From positions 310,001-374,000 of the forward strand of contig CACYPU010000001.1 of NCBI GenBank assembly GCA_902776365.1: a stretch of 64,000 nucleotides of DNA, in the 5' to 3' direction. Shown here piece after piece: positions 7,189 to 14,928 of the stretch. The translations under genes were made by a program, and so were the position numbers. This stretch comes from an uncultured Bacteroidota bacterium (GTDB lineage Bacteria; Bacteroidota; Bacteroidia; Bacteroidales; P3). The stretch's first letter is position 1, and each line of letters begins with the position of its first letter. The notes beneath the pieces were generated by a model. That model had not been told where the DNA came from and made no database searches. It saw only the letters and a program-made list of their open reading frames with translations.

Positions 7189-8484
7189 TTATTTCACCAG
7201 CAACTTCTTCATGACGACGCCCGAGGAGGTGTGGACGCGGAGGAAGTAGACACCGGAGGATAAGGATGAATGTGGAATGATGAGCGATGAATGGATGGGG
7301 GTGGGGGATATCACTTCATGACCGCTCATATCGATGACCGTGAGGGTCGAAGGTTGGCCGACGCGGACAGTGACGTCGCTGCTGGCAGGGTTGGGGAAGA
7401 TGTCAACTTGCAATTGGGAATTCTCTGTTTCCGTGATGGCGGCGCTGCCAAAACCGATGCTGATGGGATCGCTCCAGTTGTGGCCGCCGGGGCGGAAGCA
7501 CTGTGTCGTGATGCTCAGGTCATAATGACGGCTGAGGTCGAGGCCGCAGTAGGTGAAGGTGTTAGTGTCCACGGTGTCGTAGCGTGTGCCATCAGGTCCG
7601 TCGAGGCGCAGCACCCACTGCTCCTGCCACCGCAGGGTATCCCACGACACATTGACGCACCCGGTGGAGTCGGACATAACCTGTAGATTCTCTACCACGT
7701 GACATTCGGGCACGATGATAAGGAACAATATGGGCAATTTATTTTCCATCGTTCCTTCATACCATACGCCCTGAAAACGTGCAAGATAATCGCTATTTCC
7801 AAAATGGTATGGCGGATTATGTGTTTCGTAAATCAACGGTATTTGTAATGCTGACATTGGAGTATTGGTAGTGCTGTTGATTGATGAAGTCCCGATATAA
7901 AAATCACCAGACACATCTATGGGCTCATTAAAAAATGCATATTTTAATACTAGTTCACTAGAATCGTACCATCCATTTGTTGGATTGACTCTCCCTGGCA
8001 GAGAAAAGATACGATAAGACGTGTCCACATGCCATACCCACCAGTTGCTGGTAAAATCCTCTATGTCAATTCCATCTCCGGTCATGTTTTTCATATCCGA
8101 CGAATAAAGTGACAAAACGACATGACGAGGGCTGGCATAATGAGTATATGTAGTATCATTAACATTAAGATTATCATCCCATGAACCATAATTTATATAG
8201 CCAAAAGCGATACCAATCGCATGAAGAACGTCGCTACTATATTGATGGACGGCAAATTCATCTATTGTATGGTAGAAGACGGTGTCATTCAAGGCTCCCC
8301 AACTGTAAAAAAAAGGAGTTTCTGCTTTTACTGTACACAAGGTTGAATCATGGTATCCTGTCTCCACACAATTATAGCAATAGATGAACGGGTATTTCTG
8401 CAGGGTGTCATTTTGCGCTGAGGCATTGGAATTGATGTAGAAAAGACTGATTGCGATTATTAAAAATGTTTTTTTTATCGACAT
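7189..8484 (-). CDS. T9SS-exported surface protein, type A sorting domain
   Basis: A 431-residue protein with a signal peptide (MSIKKTFLIIAISLFYINSN, cleaved after ASA). A unique beta-rich body follows, then a fibronectin-like segment (NLQVMSDSTGCVNVSWDTL) and a C-terminal T9SS type A sorting domain: IFPNPASSDVTV, LTVIDMSGHEV, SGVYFLRVHTSSGVVMKKLL. The protein should cross the outer membrane by the type IX system. A repeat-coded insert (HSSLIIPHSSLS) interrupts the sorting domain just before its SGVYFLRV strand. The N-terminal half is more AT-rich than the C-terminal half. It has its own promoter at 8587-8618. Confidence 0.85.
   Translation of the reverse strand: MSIKKTFLIIAISLFYINSNASAQNDTLQKYPFIYCYNCVETGYHDSTLCTVKAETPFFYSWGALNDTVFYHTIDEFAVHQYSSDVLHAIGIAFGYINYGSWDDNLNVNDTTYTHYASPRHVVLSLYSSDMKNMTGDGIDIEDFTSNWWVWHVDTSYRIFSLPGRVNPTNGWYDSSELVLKYAFFNEPIDVSGDFYIGTSSINSTTNTPMSALQIPLIYETHNPPYHFGNSDYLARFQGVWYEGTMENKLPILFLIIVPECHVVENLQVMSDSTGCVNVSWDTLRWQEQWVLRLDGPDGTRYDTVDTNTFTYCGLDLSRHYDLSITTQCFRPGGHNWSDPISIGFGSAAITETENSQLQVDIFPNPASSDVTVRVGQPSTLTVIDMSGHEVISPTPIHSSLIIPHSSLSSGVYFLRVHTSSGVVMKKLLVK
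7264..7297 (-). repeat. ATTCATC-type array in the T9SS sorting domain
   Basis: Imperfect 7-8 bp units of CATTCATC/CATCATT on the minus strand, coding IHSSLIIPHSSL inside the conserved C-terminal domain. Confidence 0.65.
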
Positions 8485-8586
8485 ATATACTCTAGGTTAA
8501 AGATTGACGCCTTGGGTTGGAATGGTTGTTTTATCTAATTGATAAATATATATTTAGAGTATTTTTTACGAAACGGTTTATTTCTG

Positions 8587-8618
8587 CAAAGGTAGAAATA
8601 AAAATTGATTTTTGCAAA
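8587..8618 (-). promoter_or_regulatory. Bacteroidota promoter for the T9SS protein
   Basis: On the minus strand, TTTG (8615-8618), an exact 20-nt spacer, and TACCTTTG (8587-8594), 102 bases before the ATG at 8484. Confidence 0.75.
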
Positions 8619-8665
8619 TTTTTATAAAAATCCTAAAAAAAATATCAGATATACAATATAAATTA

Positions 8666-8905
8666 TAATTTTGCATTATATAATAAAAAACATTAACACT
8701 CTTGAGCAAGTACGTGATTGAAGGAGAAAGGTACAGGAAAATATCGACCATAAAAGAGGCATGCAACCGAAACATGCAACTCAGAGAGCCTTTGTGGAAA
8801 TAACAAAACTGGCGAAGCGGTTAAAGTAGGCTCTCCGTCACAGCCAGAAAATGTAAGAAAACATTTTTGAGTCTATCTATATAATAATCATTAAAAAAAA
8901 ACATT
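8666..8905 (+). promoter_or_regulatory. -7 box and long untranslated leader of the FISUMP gene
   Basis: TAATTTTG at 8666-8673 fits a -7 box. The following 230 bases hold no convincing gene. They contain an 8-bp complementary pair, GAGAGCCT (8784-8791) and AGGCTCTC (8828-8835), enclosing a 36-nt loop, and a short ORF of 22 codons at 8761. The leader may be structured; no known riboswitch was recognised. Confidence 0.35.
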
Positions 8906-9628
8906 ATGAAAAGATATTCTTTTCTTTTAGGAATCTCCTTGATGATTTCGGCAACAATGCTGATGACCGCCTGCAAAAAAGACGACACTACATCCGCTGG
9001 TGGAAGTGAAGGAAGTGGCGACACAACATCTTTTTGTTGGGTGGATCTCGGTTTACCGAGCGGTCTGCTGTGGGCCAACTGTAATCTGGGTGCCCAAAAA
9101 CCTGAGGACTTCGGCGACCACTTTGCTTGGGGCGAGACCTCAACGAAAGAGGTGTATAGCTGGGATACCTACATCTACGGCAGTAGCAACTTTGAACTCA
9201 CCAAATACTGCGGCATGCCCTTGTATGGCCTGTACGACTACTCGGACAGCCTGACCACCCTTGAGGCTTTTGACGACGCCGCCGTGGTGAACCTCGGTGA
9301 TGGCGCCCGGATGCCGACAAGAGAGGAGTGGCAGGAATTGAAAGCCCACACCAGCAGCTCATGGATCACCCGCAACGGGGTTAAAGGATGCCTTCTGACT
9401 GCTTCCAACGGCAATAGTATTTTCCTGCCTACTGCCGGCACCTGCGAAGATTCGAGTCAATACTACATGGGCAACTACGGCAGCTACTGGTCGAGTTCGG
9501 TGGTGACCGATGCTCCTTGCTACGCATGGTATTTCAACATTTACCCATACTCATCCCACAACGCAATCGAATTAGGATACCGCTGCTATGGGCTCTCTGT
9601 GCGTGCGGTGCGTGCCGGTCAGAACTAA
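8906..9628 (+). CDS. FISUMP-domain lipoprotein
   Basis: A 240-residue lipoprotein: signal peptide with lipobox LMTACKKD, then a Gly/Ser linker, then a fibrobacter-succinogenes-major-paralogous (FISUMP) domain. Typical elements are WVDLGLPSGLLWA, FAWGETSTKEVYSWDTY, ARMPTREEW, YWSSSVV and GLSVRAVRAGQN. Such domains are abundant in gut Bacteroidales surface lipoproteins; their role is unknown. It is preceded by a long leader and followed after 31 bases by trmO. Confidence 0.88.
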   Translation: MKRYSFLLGISLMISATMLMTACKKDDTTSAGGSEGSGDTTSFCWVDLGLPSGLLWANCNLGAQKPEDFGDHFAWGETSTKEVYSWDTYIYGSSNFELTKYCGMPLYGLYDYSDSLTTLEAFDDAAVVNLGDGARMPTREEWQELKAHTSSSWITRNGVKGCLLTASNGNSIFLPTAGTCEDSSQYYMGNYGSYWSSSVVTDAPCYAWYFNIYPYSSHNAIELGYRCYGLSVRAVRAGQN

Positions 9629-9659
9629 CCATTGTAATTGTTACCTGTTAATTGTTTCC

Positions 9660-10310
9660 ATGGTCCCCATTGCTCATATAGAGACACCTTTCAAAACCAA
9701 ATTCGGAGTGCCGCGGCAGTCGGGATTGGTGGAGTGCGAGGCACGGGTAGTGTTCGAATCGGAGTTCCGCGTCCCTGAGGCCGTGCGTGGATTGGAGGAG
9801 TTCGACTACCTGTGGCTGATATGGAAGTTTCACCTTGCTGAGCGCGAAGGGTGGAGCCCCACGGTGCGGCCGCCGCGGCTGGGGGGCAACAAGAGGGTAG
9901 GGGTCTTCGCCACGCGCAGCCCCTTCCGCCCCAATCCCATAGGGCTTTCCTGCGTGCGCCTGCTGCGCGTCGAGCCGGGTCCCGTGCTGGTGGTGCAGGG
10001 CGCCGACCTCGTCGACGGCACCCCCATCCTTGACATCAAGCCCTACCTTCCCTATACTGACAGCCATCCCGAGGCCCGCAGCGGCTTCGCCCCCGACGCT
10101 CCCGCAGCGGCCCTCTCGGTGGAGGACCCCGACGGGGTGCTGGCACCCTTGCCCGCCGACCTCCGCGAGGCGTTGTGCCAGTCGCTGGCACAGGACCCTC
10201 GGCCCCATTATCAGGACGACGCCGACCGCATCTACGCCATGCTCTTCGACCGCTGGGAAGTGCGATTCTGTGTCAAAGACAATAAATTGACAATTATAAG
10301 TTTACACTAA
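9660..10310 (+). CDS. trmO: tRNA (t6A37-N6) methyltransferase TrmO
   Basis: A 216-residue SAM-dependent enzyme of the TsaA/TrmO (UPF0066) family, which methylates t6A37 of tRNA-Thr. Family landmarks are PIAHIETPF at the N terminus, FDYLWLIWKFH, VGVFATRSPFRPNPIGLS and a C-terminal region with ILDIKPYLPYTDS. The ATG at 9660 was chosen over upstream in-frame codons because it gives the conserved start. A 110-bp tandem array follows immediately after the stop. Confidence 0.88.
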   Translation: MVPIAHIETPFKTKFGVPRQSGLVECEARVVFESEFRVPEAVRGLEEFDYLWLIWKFHLAEREGWSPTVRPPRLGGNKRVGVFATRSPFRPNPIGLSCVRLLRVEPGPVLVVQGADLVDGTPILDIKPYLPYTDSHPEARSGFAPDAPAAALSVEDPDGVLAPLPADLREALCQSLAQDPRPHYQDDADRIYAMLFDRWEVRFCVKDNKLTIISLH

Positions 10311-10311
10311 C

Positions 10312-10421
10312 AACTACCCACTATCCACTATCCACTACCCACTATCCACTATCCACTACCCACTATCCACTATCCACTACCCACTATCCACTATCCACTA
10401 CCCACTACCCACTACCCACTT
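10312..10421 (+). repeat. Long CCACTAT/CCACTAC tandem array
   Basis: About fifteen 7-bp units. Two CCACTAT units alternate with one CCACTAC to give a 21-bp higher-order period over most of the array. It fills the gap between trmO and the sigma factor gene. The same word is inverted at 35400-35430 and 36691-36725. Confidence 0.92.
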
Positions 10422-10469
10422 ATTGTTAAATAATGTTAACGACGCAGCGTTTTTGATTTTTTTCCGTCT

Positions 10470-11003
10470 ATGCAGAAAATGGGTGAAGAATACACACAGC
10501 TGGTGAAGCGTTGCCGCAAGCACGACGAGCGTGCCATGCGGGCGCTCTATGAGGAGATGGCTCCCATGGCCATGGGTGTGTGTATGCGTTACTCACGCTG
10601 CCGCGAGGATGCGCAGGACCTGATGCAGGATGGTTTCGTGAAGGTGTTCGAGAAGCTGGGGTCGCTGAAAGAGCCCGAGAAGGTGGGGGCCTGGATACAC
10701 CAGATTATGGTGAACGTGTGCATCGACGCCTTCTACAGCCGCAAGGAGTTACGCTACCTGGACGACACGATGGAGGATCCCGTGACGCTGCCCCTGGACC
10801 CCTTCGCGATGGACGAGATAGTGGCAGCCCTGCAGACACTGCCGCCACATCAGCGGGCAGTCTTCAACCTCATCGAGGTGGAGGGCTACAGCTGCGAGGA
10901 GGTGGCGCAGCAGCTGCGACAGACCTCCTCGGCCATCCGCGCCACCCTCTGCCGCGCGAAAGCAGCGCTGAGGGATAGGTTAACGGTTAAAGTGAATAGA
11001 TAA
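10470..11003 (+). CDS. ECF-type RNA polymerase sigma factor
   Basis: A 177-residue sigma-70 family protein. Region 2 (about residues 25-90) includes DAQDLMQDGFVKVF, the -10 recognition helix; region 4 (about 118-170) includes LPPHQRAVFNLIEVEGYSCEEVA, then the HTH with TSSAIRATLCRAK. A short linker joins them. The next gene, 19 bases downstream, encodes a membrane-anchored protein and is a candidate anti-sigma partner. An alternative start at 10479 would remove three residues. Confidence 0.88.
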   Translation: MQKMGEEYTQLVKRCRKHDERAMRALYEEMAPMAMGVCMRYSRCREDAQDLMQDGFVKVFEKLGSLKEPEKVGAWIHQIMVNVCIDAFYSRKELRYLDDTMEDPVTLPLDPFAMDEIVAALQTLPPHQRAVFNLIEVEGYSCEEVAQQLRQTSSAIRATLCRAKAALRDRLTVKVNR

Positions 11004-11022
11004 TAGATAATAGTTTAGAGAT

Positions 11023-11877
11023 ATGGATTTGAAGGATTATCGTGAGCAGCCCGACAGTGGGCTTTTCGAAGGGATAGCACGTCGGGTGCGCCGTCGCCGC
11101 CTGATGCGTATGGGAGGCGCCGCCGCGGGTGTGGTGGCCGTCGCCGCCGTACTCTGCGTGGCGCTGTGGCCCGCGGGCGAAGACAACACTCCGCAGCTGG
11201 TCGCTGCCGCAAGCCCAAATGCATCAGTCGTCACTCATCAGTCATCAGTTCAACCGACGGAGGAGGTGACCGCCACCGTTCCCACCGCCGCGGAGGCCGC
11301 TCCCGCTGCCGAGCCTGCTACGTTGCCGGCAACCCTCGCCAAGGAGGAGACGAACATGCGGGTGAACAAGTCCGAGGAGGAAGGAGATATGACCGCCCTG
11401 GTGCCCTCCTACACCCGTGTGGCGACTCCTTTGACGCTGCCGGCGGAGCCGCAGCAGGAGATAAAAAGGATATGCCCGAACGACGGTGCTACCATTGTTA
11501 AGAGAGAGCCCTCTGAGGAGAGAAACGAGCCTTCGGCCTCCGCCGAGTCCACACCCGCCAAGAACGACCCCGCCGAGGAGCCCCTGCCTCACGAGGACAA
11601 CCTCTTCTGGGCACCCAATATCATCATCCCCGCCGGCGATGTGGACGACAACCGCACCTTTTTCATGCGCTTCACCTCGGAAGTGACGCAGTTCCACGTC
11701 TATATCTTCAACCGCGCCGGCCATCAGGTGTTCCAGAGTTCCGACCCCTCCTTCGTGTGGGACGGCACCTCGAAAGGGACGCTGCTCCCCCAGGGCGCCT
11801 ACGTCTGGGCGATGAGGTTCCGCGACTCCTCCGGCAAGCTCCGCGAGGCACATGGCAGCGTGACGCTCATCAGGTGA
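11023..11877 (+). CDS. Membrane-anchored CHU_C-domain protein, possible anti-sigma partner
   Basis: A 284-residue protein in operon with the ECF sigma factor. It has a cytoplasmic N terminus of about 30 residues (ending RRVRRRRLMRM), one membrane helix (31-50), a low-complexity Pro/Glu/Ala linker, and from about residue 188 a gliding-motility C-terminal (CHU_C) domain: NLFWAPNIIIP, VYIFNRAGHQVF, WDGTSKGTLLPQGAYVW, VTLIR. The sigma-plus-single-TM layout is typical of a sigma/anti-sigma pair (inference), but the N-terminal stub lacks a recognisable anti-sigma motif. A CHU_C domain with no cleavable signal peptide is unusual. The stop codon lies inside a repeat array. Confidence 0.7.
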   Translation: MDLKDYREQPDSGLFEGIARRVRRRRLMRMGGAAAGVVAVAAVLCVALWPAGEDNTPQLVAAASPNASVVTHQSSVQPTEEVTATVPTAAEAAPAAEPATLPATLAKEETNMRVNKSEEEGDMTALVPSYTRVATPLTLPAEPQQEIKRICPNDGATIVKREPSEERNEPSASAESTPAKNDPAEEPLPHEDNLFWAPNIIIPAGDVDDNRTFFMRFTSEVTQFHVYIFNRAGHQVFQSSDPSFVWDGTSKGTLLPQGAYVWAMRFRDSSGKLREAHGSVTLIR

Positions 11878-11929
11878 GAGGTGAAAGGTAAAAGGTGAAA
11901 GGTGAAAGGTGAAAAATGAAAATGAAAAC
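11872..11929 (+). repeat. GGTGAAA array crossing a stop codon
   Basis: About seven units of AGGTGAA(A), the complement of the TTTCACC word, starting within the last codons of the CHU_C gene and providing its TGA stop. Confidence 0.88.
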
Positions 11930-11978
11930 AGCTGGCCACTGAATGCCGGCTGCTTTTCTTTATTAATAATCAACGACT

Positions 11979-12013
11979 TATTTTTCATTTTTCATTTTTC
12001 ATCTTTCATTTCA
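11979..12013 (+). repeat. TTTTTCA array upstream of rnpB
   Basis: Four to five units of TTTTTCA, ending 12 bases before the rnpB -7 box. The same word builds signal peptides at 12539, 54485 and 55906. Confidence 0.88.
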
Positions 12014-12024
12014 TAAAAAATGTG

Positions 12025-12032
12025 TATTTTTG
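12025..12032 (+). promoter_or_regulatory. -7 box of rnpB
   Basis: TATTTTTG, 9 bases before the first paired base of the RNase P RNA P1 helix, consistent with initiation near 12039. Confidence 0.7.
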
Positions 12033-12040
12033 CACCCCAA

Positions 12041-12455
12041 ATAGCAAGGGCCATTCTATCGCTCGACACCTGTTGCCGAGAGGAAAGTCCGGGCAGCTCG
12101 AGCCACCATGCTTCCTAACGGGAAGGCATCCGATGAATGTGTTAATGCGTTAATGCGTTAATGTGTTAGTGGGGTGACAGAAAGCGCCACAGAAAACAAA
12201 CCGCTATTATGCAAGGCTGCCTCCGGCCACCTTGCATAAAGCAAGGGTGAAAACGCGGGGTAAGAGCCCACGACGTGTCGCGGTGACGCGCACGATGGCA
12301 AGCCTCATGGGCTGAAAGACCATGTATACCAGCTATATGTAGGACCGGCTCGTCCGATGCTGGGGGGTAGGTTGATAGAGGCCGTCGGTGACGGCGGTCC
12401 TAGATTGATGATAGAACACGACAGAACCCGGCTTACAGGCCCAAGCTATTTTTTT
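12041..12455 (+). ncRNA. rnpB: RNase P RNA (bacterial type A)
   Basis: Catalytic RNA of RNase P, which trims 5' leaders from tRNA precursors. The universal core is readable: GAGGAAAGTCCGGGC near the 5' side, GACAGAAAG and GCCACAGAAAACAAACCGC, GGTGAAAACGCGGGGTAAG and, near the 3' end, GATAGAACACGACAGAACCC. The ends close as helix P1: ATAGC-AA-GGGCC at 12041-12052 pairs with GGCCC-AA-GCTAT at 12439-12449, followed by a T-tract terminator. A four-copy 8-bp repeat (12137-12169) lies in the variable part between the GCTTCC hairpin and the GACAGAAAG segment, where sequence is not conserved. Confidence 0.95.
12137..12169 (+). repeat. Four ATGYGTTA units inside RNase P RNA
   Basis: ATGTGTTA, ATGCGTTA, ATGCGTTA, ATGTGTTA in direct tandem, followed by G. 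It lies in a peripheral region of the RNA, away from the catalytic core motifs. Confidence 0.92.
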
Positions 12456-12480
12456 GAAAAGGAAAAATGAAAACGGAAAA

Positions 12481-13347
12481 ATGAAAAAGAATGATTCGCA
12501 CAAAACAAGGTCGTTGTTGACGCTCTGCGCCAGCATCGTTTTCATTTTTCATTTTTCATTTTTCATTTTTTCCTGTTCCGGCGAATACATCGGTGTGCCG
12601 CGTGCCGAGGTGCTGCGCTACCAGACGACCCCCACCTATGGGGTCCTCCACGAGCTGGCCACCGCCTATGCTGTGTCGCTCAACAACGCCGTGAAGGCCG
12701 ACACCCTCCATCCCGGCATGTATGCCGAATACGGCGTCACCCTCGCCCTGATGGGACACACCGGCACGGCCTGCCGCATGCTCAATGCCGAGATGAAGGC
12801 CTTCCCCGAGAGTCGCGGCATGGTGACCCGCATCAAGCAGCGCCTCATGCCCGACATGCTGATAGACACGCTGGCTACGCCGCGCGACACCGCCAACCTT
12901 GTCCAACTGGCCGCCTGGGCCTATGACTCTGTCACGGCCCTCAAGCCCCTGCCCCCTGTGGCGGCCGTCATCGACAGCACCGACACCGTGTGGATATCGC
13001 TGCAGACACCCGTCGACTCGGTGAACTATCCCATCCGCCTCACCGCCACCGAGAAGCGCGAGATCCTCGAGCGCCAGCAGGCCGAAGAGGCCGCACGCCA
13101 GCAGCATGTAGCCGACTCGTTGGCAGCCGAGAAGCAGGCCGCCATCGAGGCCCGCAAGCAGGCACAGCTCGAGCGCGAGCGCGAGAAGAAAGCCAAGGAG
13201 GAGGCTCGCAAGGCCGAGCAGCAGGCCCGCGAGCAGCAGCGCGAAGAAGAACGCAAACAGAAAGCCGCCCAGCGCGAGGAAGAGCGCAAACGCAAAGCCG
13301 CCGAACGCGAGGAAGCCAAGAAGAATAAGAAGAAACAAAATGACTAG
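12481..13347 (+). CDS. DUF4810-type lipoprotein
   Basis: A 288-residue lipoprotein with lipobox FIFSCSG. The core (GVPRAEVLRYQTTPTYGVL, then MYAEYGVTLALMG, CRMLNAEMKAFPES and FIKQR-like VTRIKQRLMPD) matches DUF4810 outer-membrane lipoproteins. From about residue 180 a long charged coiled coil rich in Glu/Arg/Lys/Ala follows. DUF4810 genes usually sit with CsgG-like and DUF799 lipoprotein genes; a DUF799-type gene overlaps the 3' end here, but no CsgG homologue lies upstream (rnpB does). The ATG at 12481 was chosen for the MKK start. The signal-peptide core is a TTTTTCA repeat. Confidence 0.75.
   Translation: MKKNDSHKTRSLLTLCASIVFIFHFSFFIFSCSGEYIGVPRAEVLRYQTTPTYGVLHELATAYAVSLNNAVKADTLHPGMYAEYGVTLALMGHTGTACRMLNAEMKAFPESRGMVTRIKQRLMPDMLIDTLATPRDTANLVQLAAWAYDSVTALKPLPPVAAVIDSTDTVWISLQTPVDSVNYPIRLTATEKREILERQQAEEAARQQHVADSLAAEKQAAIEARKQAQLEREREKKAKEEARKAEQQAREQQREEERKQKAAQREEERKRKAAEREEAKKNKKKQND
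12539..12572 (+). repeat. TTTTTCA array coding a signal-peptide core
   Basis: Four to five units of TTTTTCA, read in frame as FIFHFSFFIF, directly before the lipobox Cys. Confidence 0.92.
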
Positions 13348-14185
13348 GAATAGAGATATTATGGGAGTGCAAAGGAGTGCAAAGGAGTGCAAGACAAATG
13401 TTCCTGCAAAAGGTATTGTCCCTGCACTCCTCCGCACTCCTTGGTACTCCTTGGTACTCCTCCTTATTCTTGCTTCCTGCTCCAGCCAGAAGAAGCTCGA
13501 CGCCTACAGCGACATCTACTCCGAGCGGCCTAATGTCATCTATGTCGCCCCGCTCAACGACCTCTCCTTGCGCCGTGCCCTGCGCACCACCGAGGACTCG
13601 CTCTACAACATCTCACTCAACGTCGCCGCCAAGCATCTCTACCTCACCGCCGCCGACCCCCTGATACACCACGGATACTACCTCCCCGGCCCCTTGGCTT
13701 CCGCCCAGATCGCCGCCACCGAGTGGCGCACCGGCAAGCAACTCCGCAACGACGACATCAGCGACTACTACACCTCCCTCGGCATCGATGCCGTGCTCTT
13801 CATCACCCTCCAGAGCTGGCAGTGTACCTACAACACCTGGACCGTCGAGGTGGAGTATGTGCTTCGCTCCACGCATTCCGGCAACGAACTCTTCCATGTG
13901 TCGGTCAAGGCCATGAAGCTCCTCACCACCGACTTCAAGGGCAACCTCCTGCCGCTGGGCGAGGACGCCGACTTCGCCCGCCGCTACGGCTGCGACGTCG
14001 AGACCGCCCAACGCTGCCGCCTCGTCGAGACCCTCAACCAGTATGTCCTCAAGGACCTCCCCTCTGGTGCCCATGCTCGCCAGCACAACACCGAGCGCTA
14101 CATACCCTCCCATCCCGAGTATTTCAACCTCAAGATACATCCCGACGGCAGCGTCCAGATGCTCCAAACCGAACTCTATGAGTGA
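13340..14185 (+). CDS. DUF799 / GNA1162-family lipoprotein
   Basis: Lipoprotein of the DUF799 (GNA1162) family, partner of the DUF4810 protein. The body begins after lipobox LASCSSQ. Typical features are RPNVIYVAPLNDLS, DPLIHHGYYLPGPL, DYYTSLGIDAVLFITLQSW and a C-terminal NLKIHPDGSVQM. It overlaps the upstream gene by 8 bases; another in-frame ATG at 13361 is possible. The N-terminal 35 codons are almost entirely repeat-derived: a GGAGTGCAAA array (13363-13392) and an ACTCCTTGGT-type array (13422-13462), which supplies TPWYSLVLLL of the signal peptide. The family is linked to outer-membrane assembly with CsgG-like proteins. Confidence 0.78.
   Translation: MTRNRDIMGVQRSAKECKTNVPAKGIVPALLRTPWYSLVLLLILASCSSQKKLDAYSDIYSERPNVIYVAPLNDLSLRRALRTTEDSLYNISLNVAAKHLYLTAADPLIHHGYYLPGPLASAQIAATEWRTGKQLRNDDISDYYTSLGIDAVLFITLQSWQCTYNTWTVEVEYVLRSTHSGNELFHVSVKAMKLLTTDFKGNLLPLGEDADFARRYGCDVETAQRCRLVETLNQYVLKDLPSGAHARQHNTERYIPSHPEYFNLKIHPDGSVQMLQTELYE
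13363..13392 (+). repeat. GGAGTGCAAA array at a gene start
   Basis: Three 10-bp units of GGAGTGCAAA in the first codons of the DUF799 gene. Confidence 0.88.
13422..13462 (+). repeat. GCACTCCTTG / ACTCCTTGGT array in a signal peptide
   Basis: Four 10-bp units of the CACTCC family (CGCACTCCTT, GGTACTCCTT), roughly complementary to 13363-13392, encoding part of the hydrophobic signal region. Confidence 0.85.
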
Positions 14186-14217
14186 GTTAAGAATTAAGAA
14201 TTAAGAGTTAAGAATTG
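14185..14217 (+). repeat. AATTAAG intergenic array
   Basis: Four units of AATTAAG/AGTTAAG between the DUF799 and comB genes. The same word is at 15581-15611 and, inverted, at 43183-43213. Confidence 0.9.
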
Positions 14218-14223
14218 GAATTC

Positions 14224-14928
14224 ATGCAGATTGAAGTATCGCTTTCTCCCGCACTCTATCCTTTCCGAACCATCACGGAGCATCACGTCACCGTGGCCAT
14301 CGACCTCCTGCGTGCCACCACCGCCGTCTGTGCCGCCTTCCAGGCCGGCTGCCGCAAGGTGGTGCCCCTCGACAGCCTCAAGGCCCTCGAACCCTATCGT
14401 GCCCAGGGCTATGCCGTCGCCGCCGAACGCGGAGGCAAGAAACTCCCCGGCTCCGACTACGGCAACTCGCCCACGGAATACATGCGCTGCAACATGCGCG
14501 GTGTGCGCCTGGCCTATAGCACCACCAACGGCACTGTCTCCATTCTCCGCGGCGCCGACGCCGAGGTGACGCTAGTGGGCGCTTTCGCCAACCTCGACGC
14601 CCTCTGCCAGCGCCTGACGGAAGAGGGTAGGGATGTCGTCCTCCTCTGCTCCGGCTGGCAGAACGACTTCTGCCTCGAGGACACCCTCGTGGCCGGCGCC
14701 ATCATCGAAAAACTCACTACCCACGCAATCCACGGCGATGCGGCGGCTATGGCGTTGGCGCTGTGGCACGCGGCACAGGGGAACCCTTTCGACTACTGCC
14801 GCGACGCCTCGCATGTCCACCGCCTGCAGGGCTTCGGCCCCCAGGCTCAGGCCGACATCAAGTTCGCCTTCCAAATGAACACCTGCCCCGTAGTACCTGT
14901 GTTGAAGAACGGAATCCTCACGATATGA
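14224..14928 (+). CDS. comB: 2-phosphosulfolactate phosphatase (ComB family)
   Basis: A 234-residue Mg-dependent phosphatase of the ComB family, which converts 2-phosphosulfolactate to sulfolactate; outside coenzyme M producers the substrate is uncertain. Family landmarks are VAIDLLRATTAVCAAFQAG, AAERGGKKLPGSDYGNSP, LAYSTTNGTVSI, VLLCSGWQNDFCLEDTLVAG and a C-terminal PVVPVLKNGIL. The ATG at 14224 gives the expected N terminus. The stop overlaps the PAP2 start by ATGA, so the two are translationally coupled. Confidence 0.85.
   Translation: MQIEVSLSPALYPFRTITEHHVTVAIDLLRATTAVCAAFQAGCRKVVPLDSLKALEPYRAQGYAVAAERGGKKLPGSDYGNSPTEYMRCNMRGVRLAYSTTNGTVSILRGADAEVTLVGAFANLDALCQRLTEEGRDVVLLCSGWQNDFCLEDTLVAGAIIEKLTTHAIHGDAAAMALALWHAAQGNPFDYCRDASHVHRLQGFGPQAQADIKFAFQMNTCPVVPVLKNGILTI

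Noticed and set aside
10312-10421. CRISPR array or replication iterons
   Set aside because: Continuous 7-bp units without spacers; no replication protein or dnaA nearby.
12333-12545. 70-codon open frame over the end of RNase P RNA
   Set aside because: Overlaps a well-defined structural RNA; no protein features.
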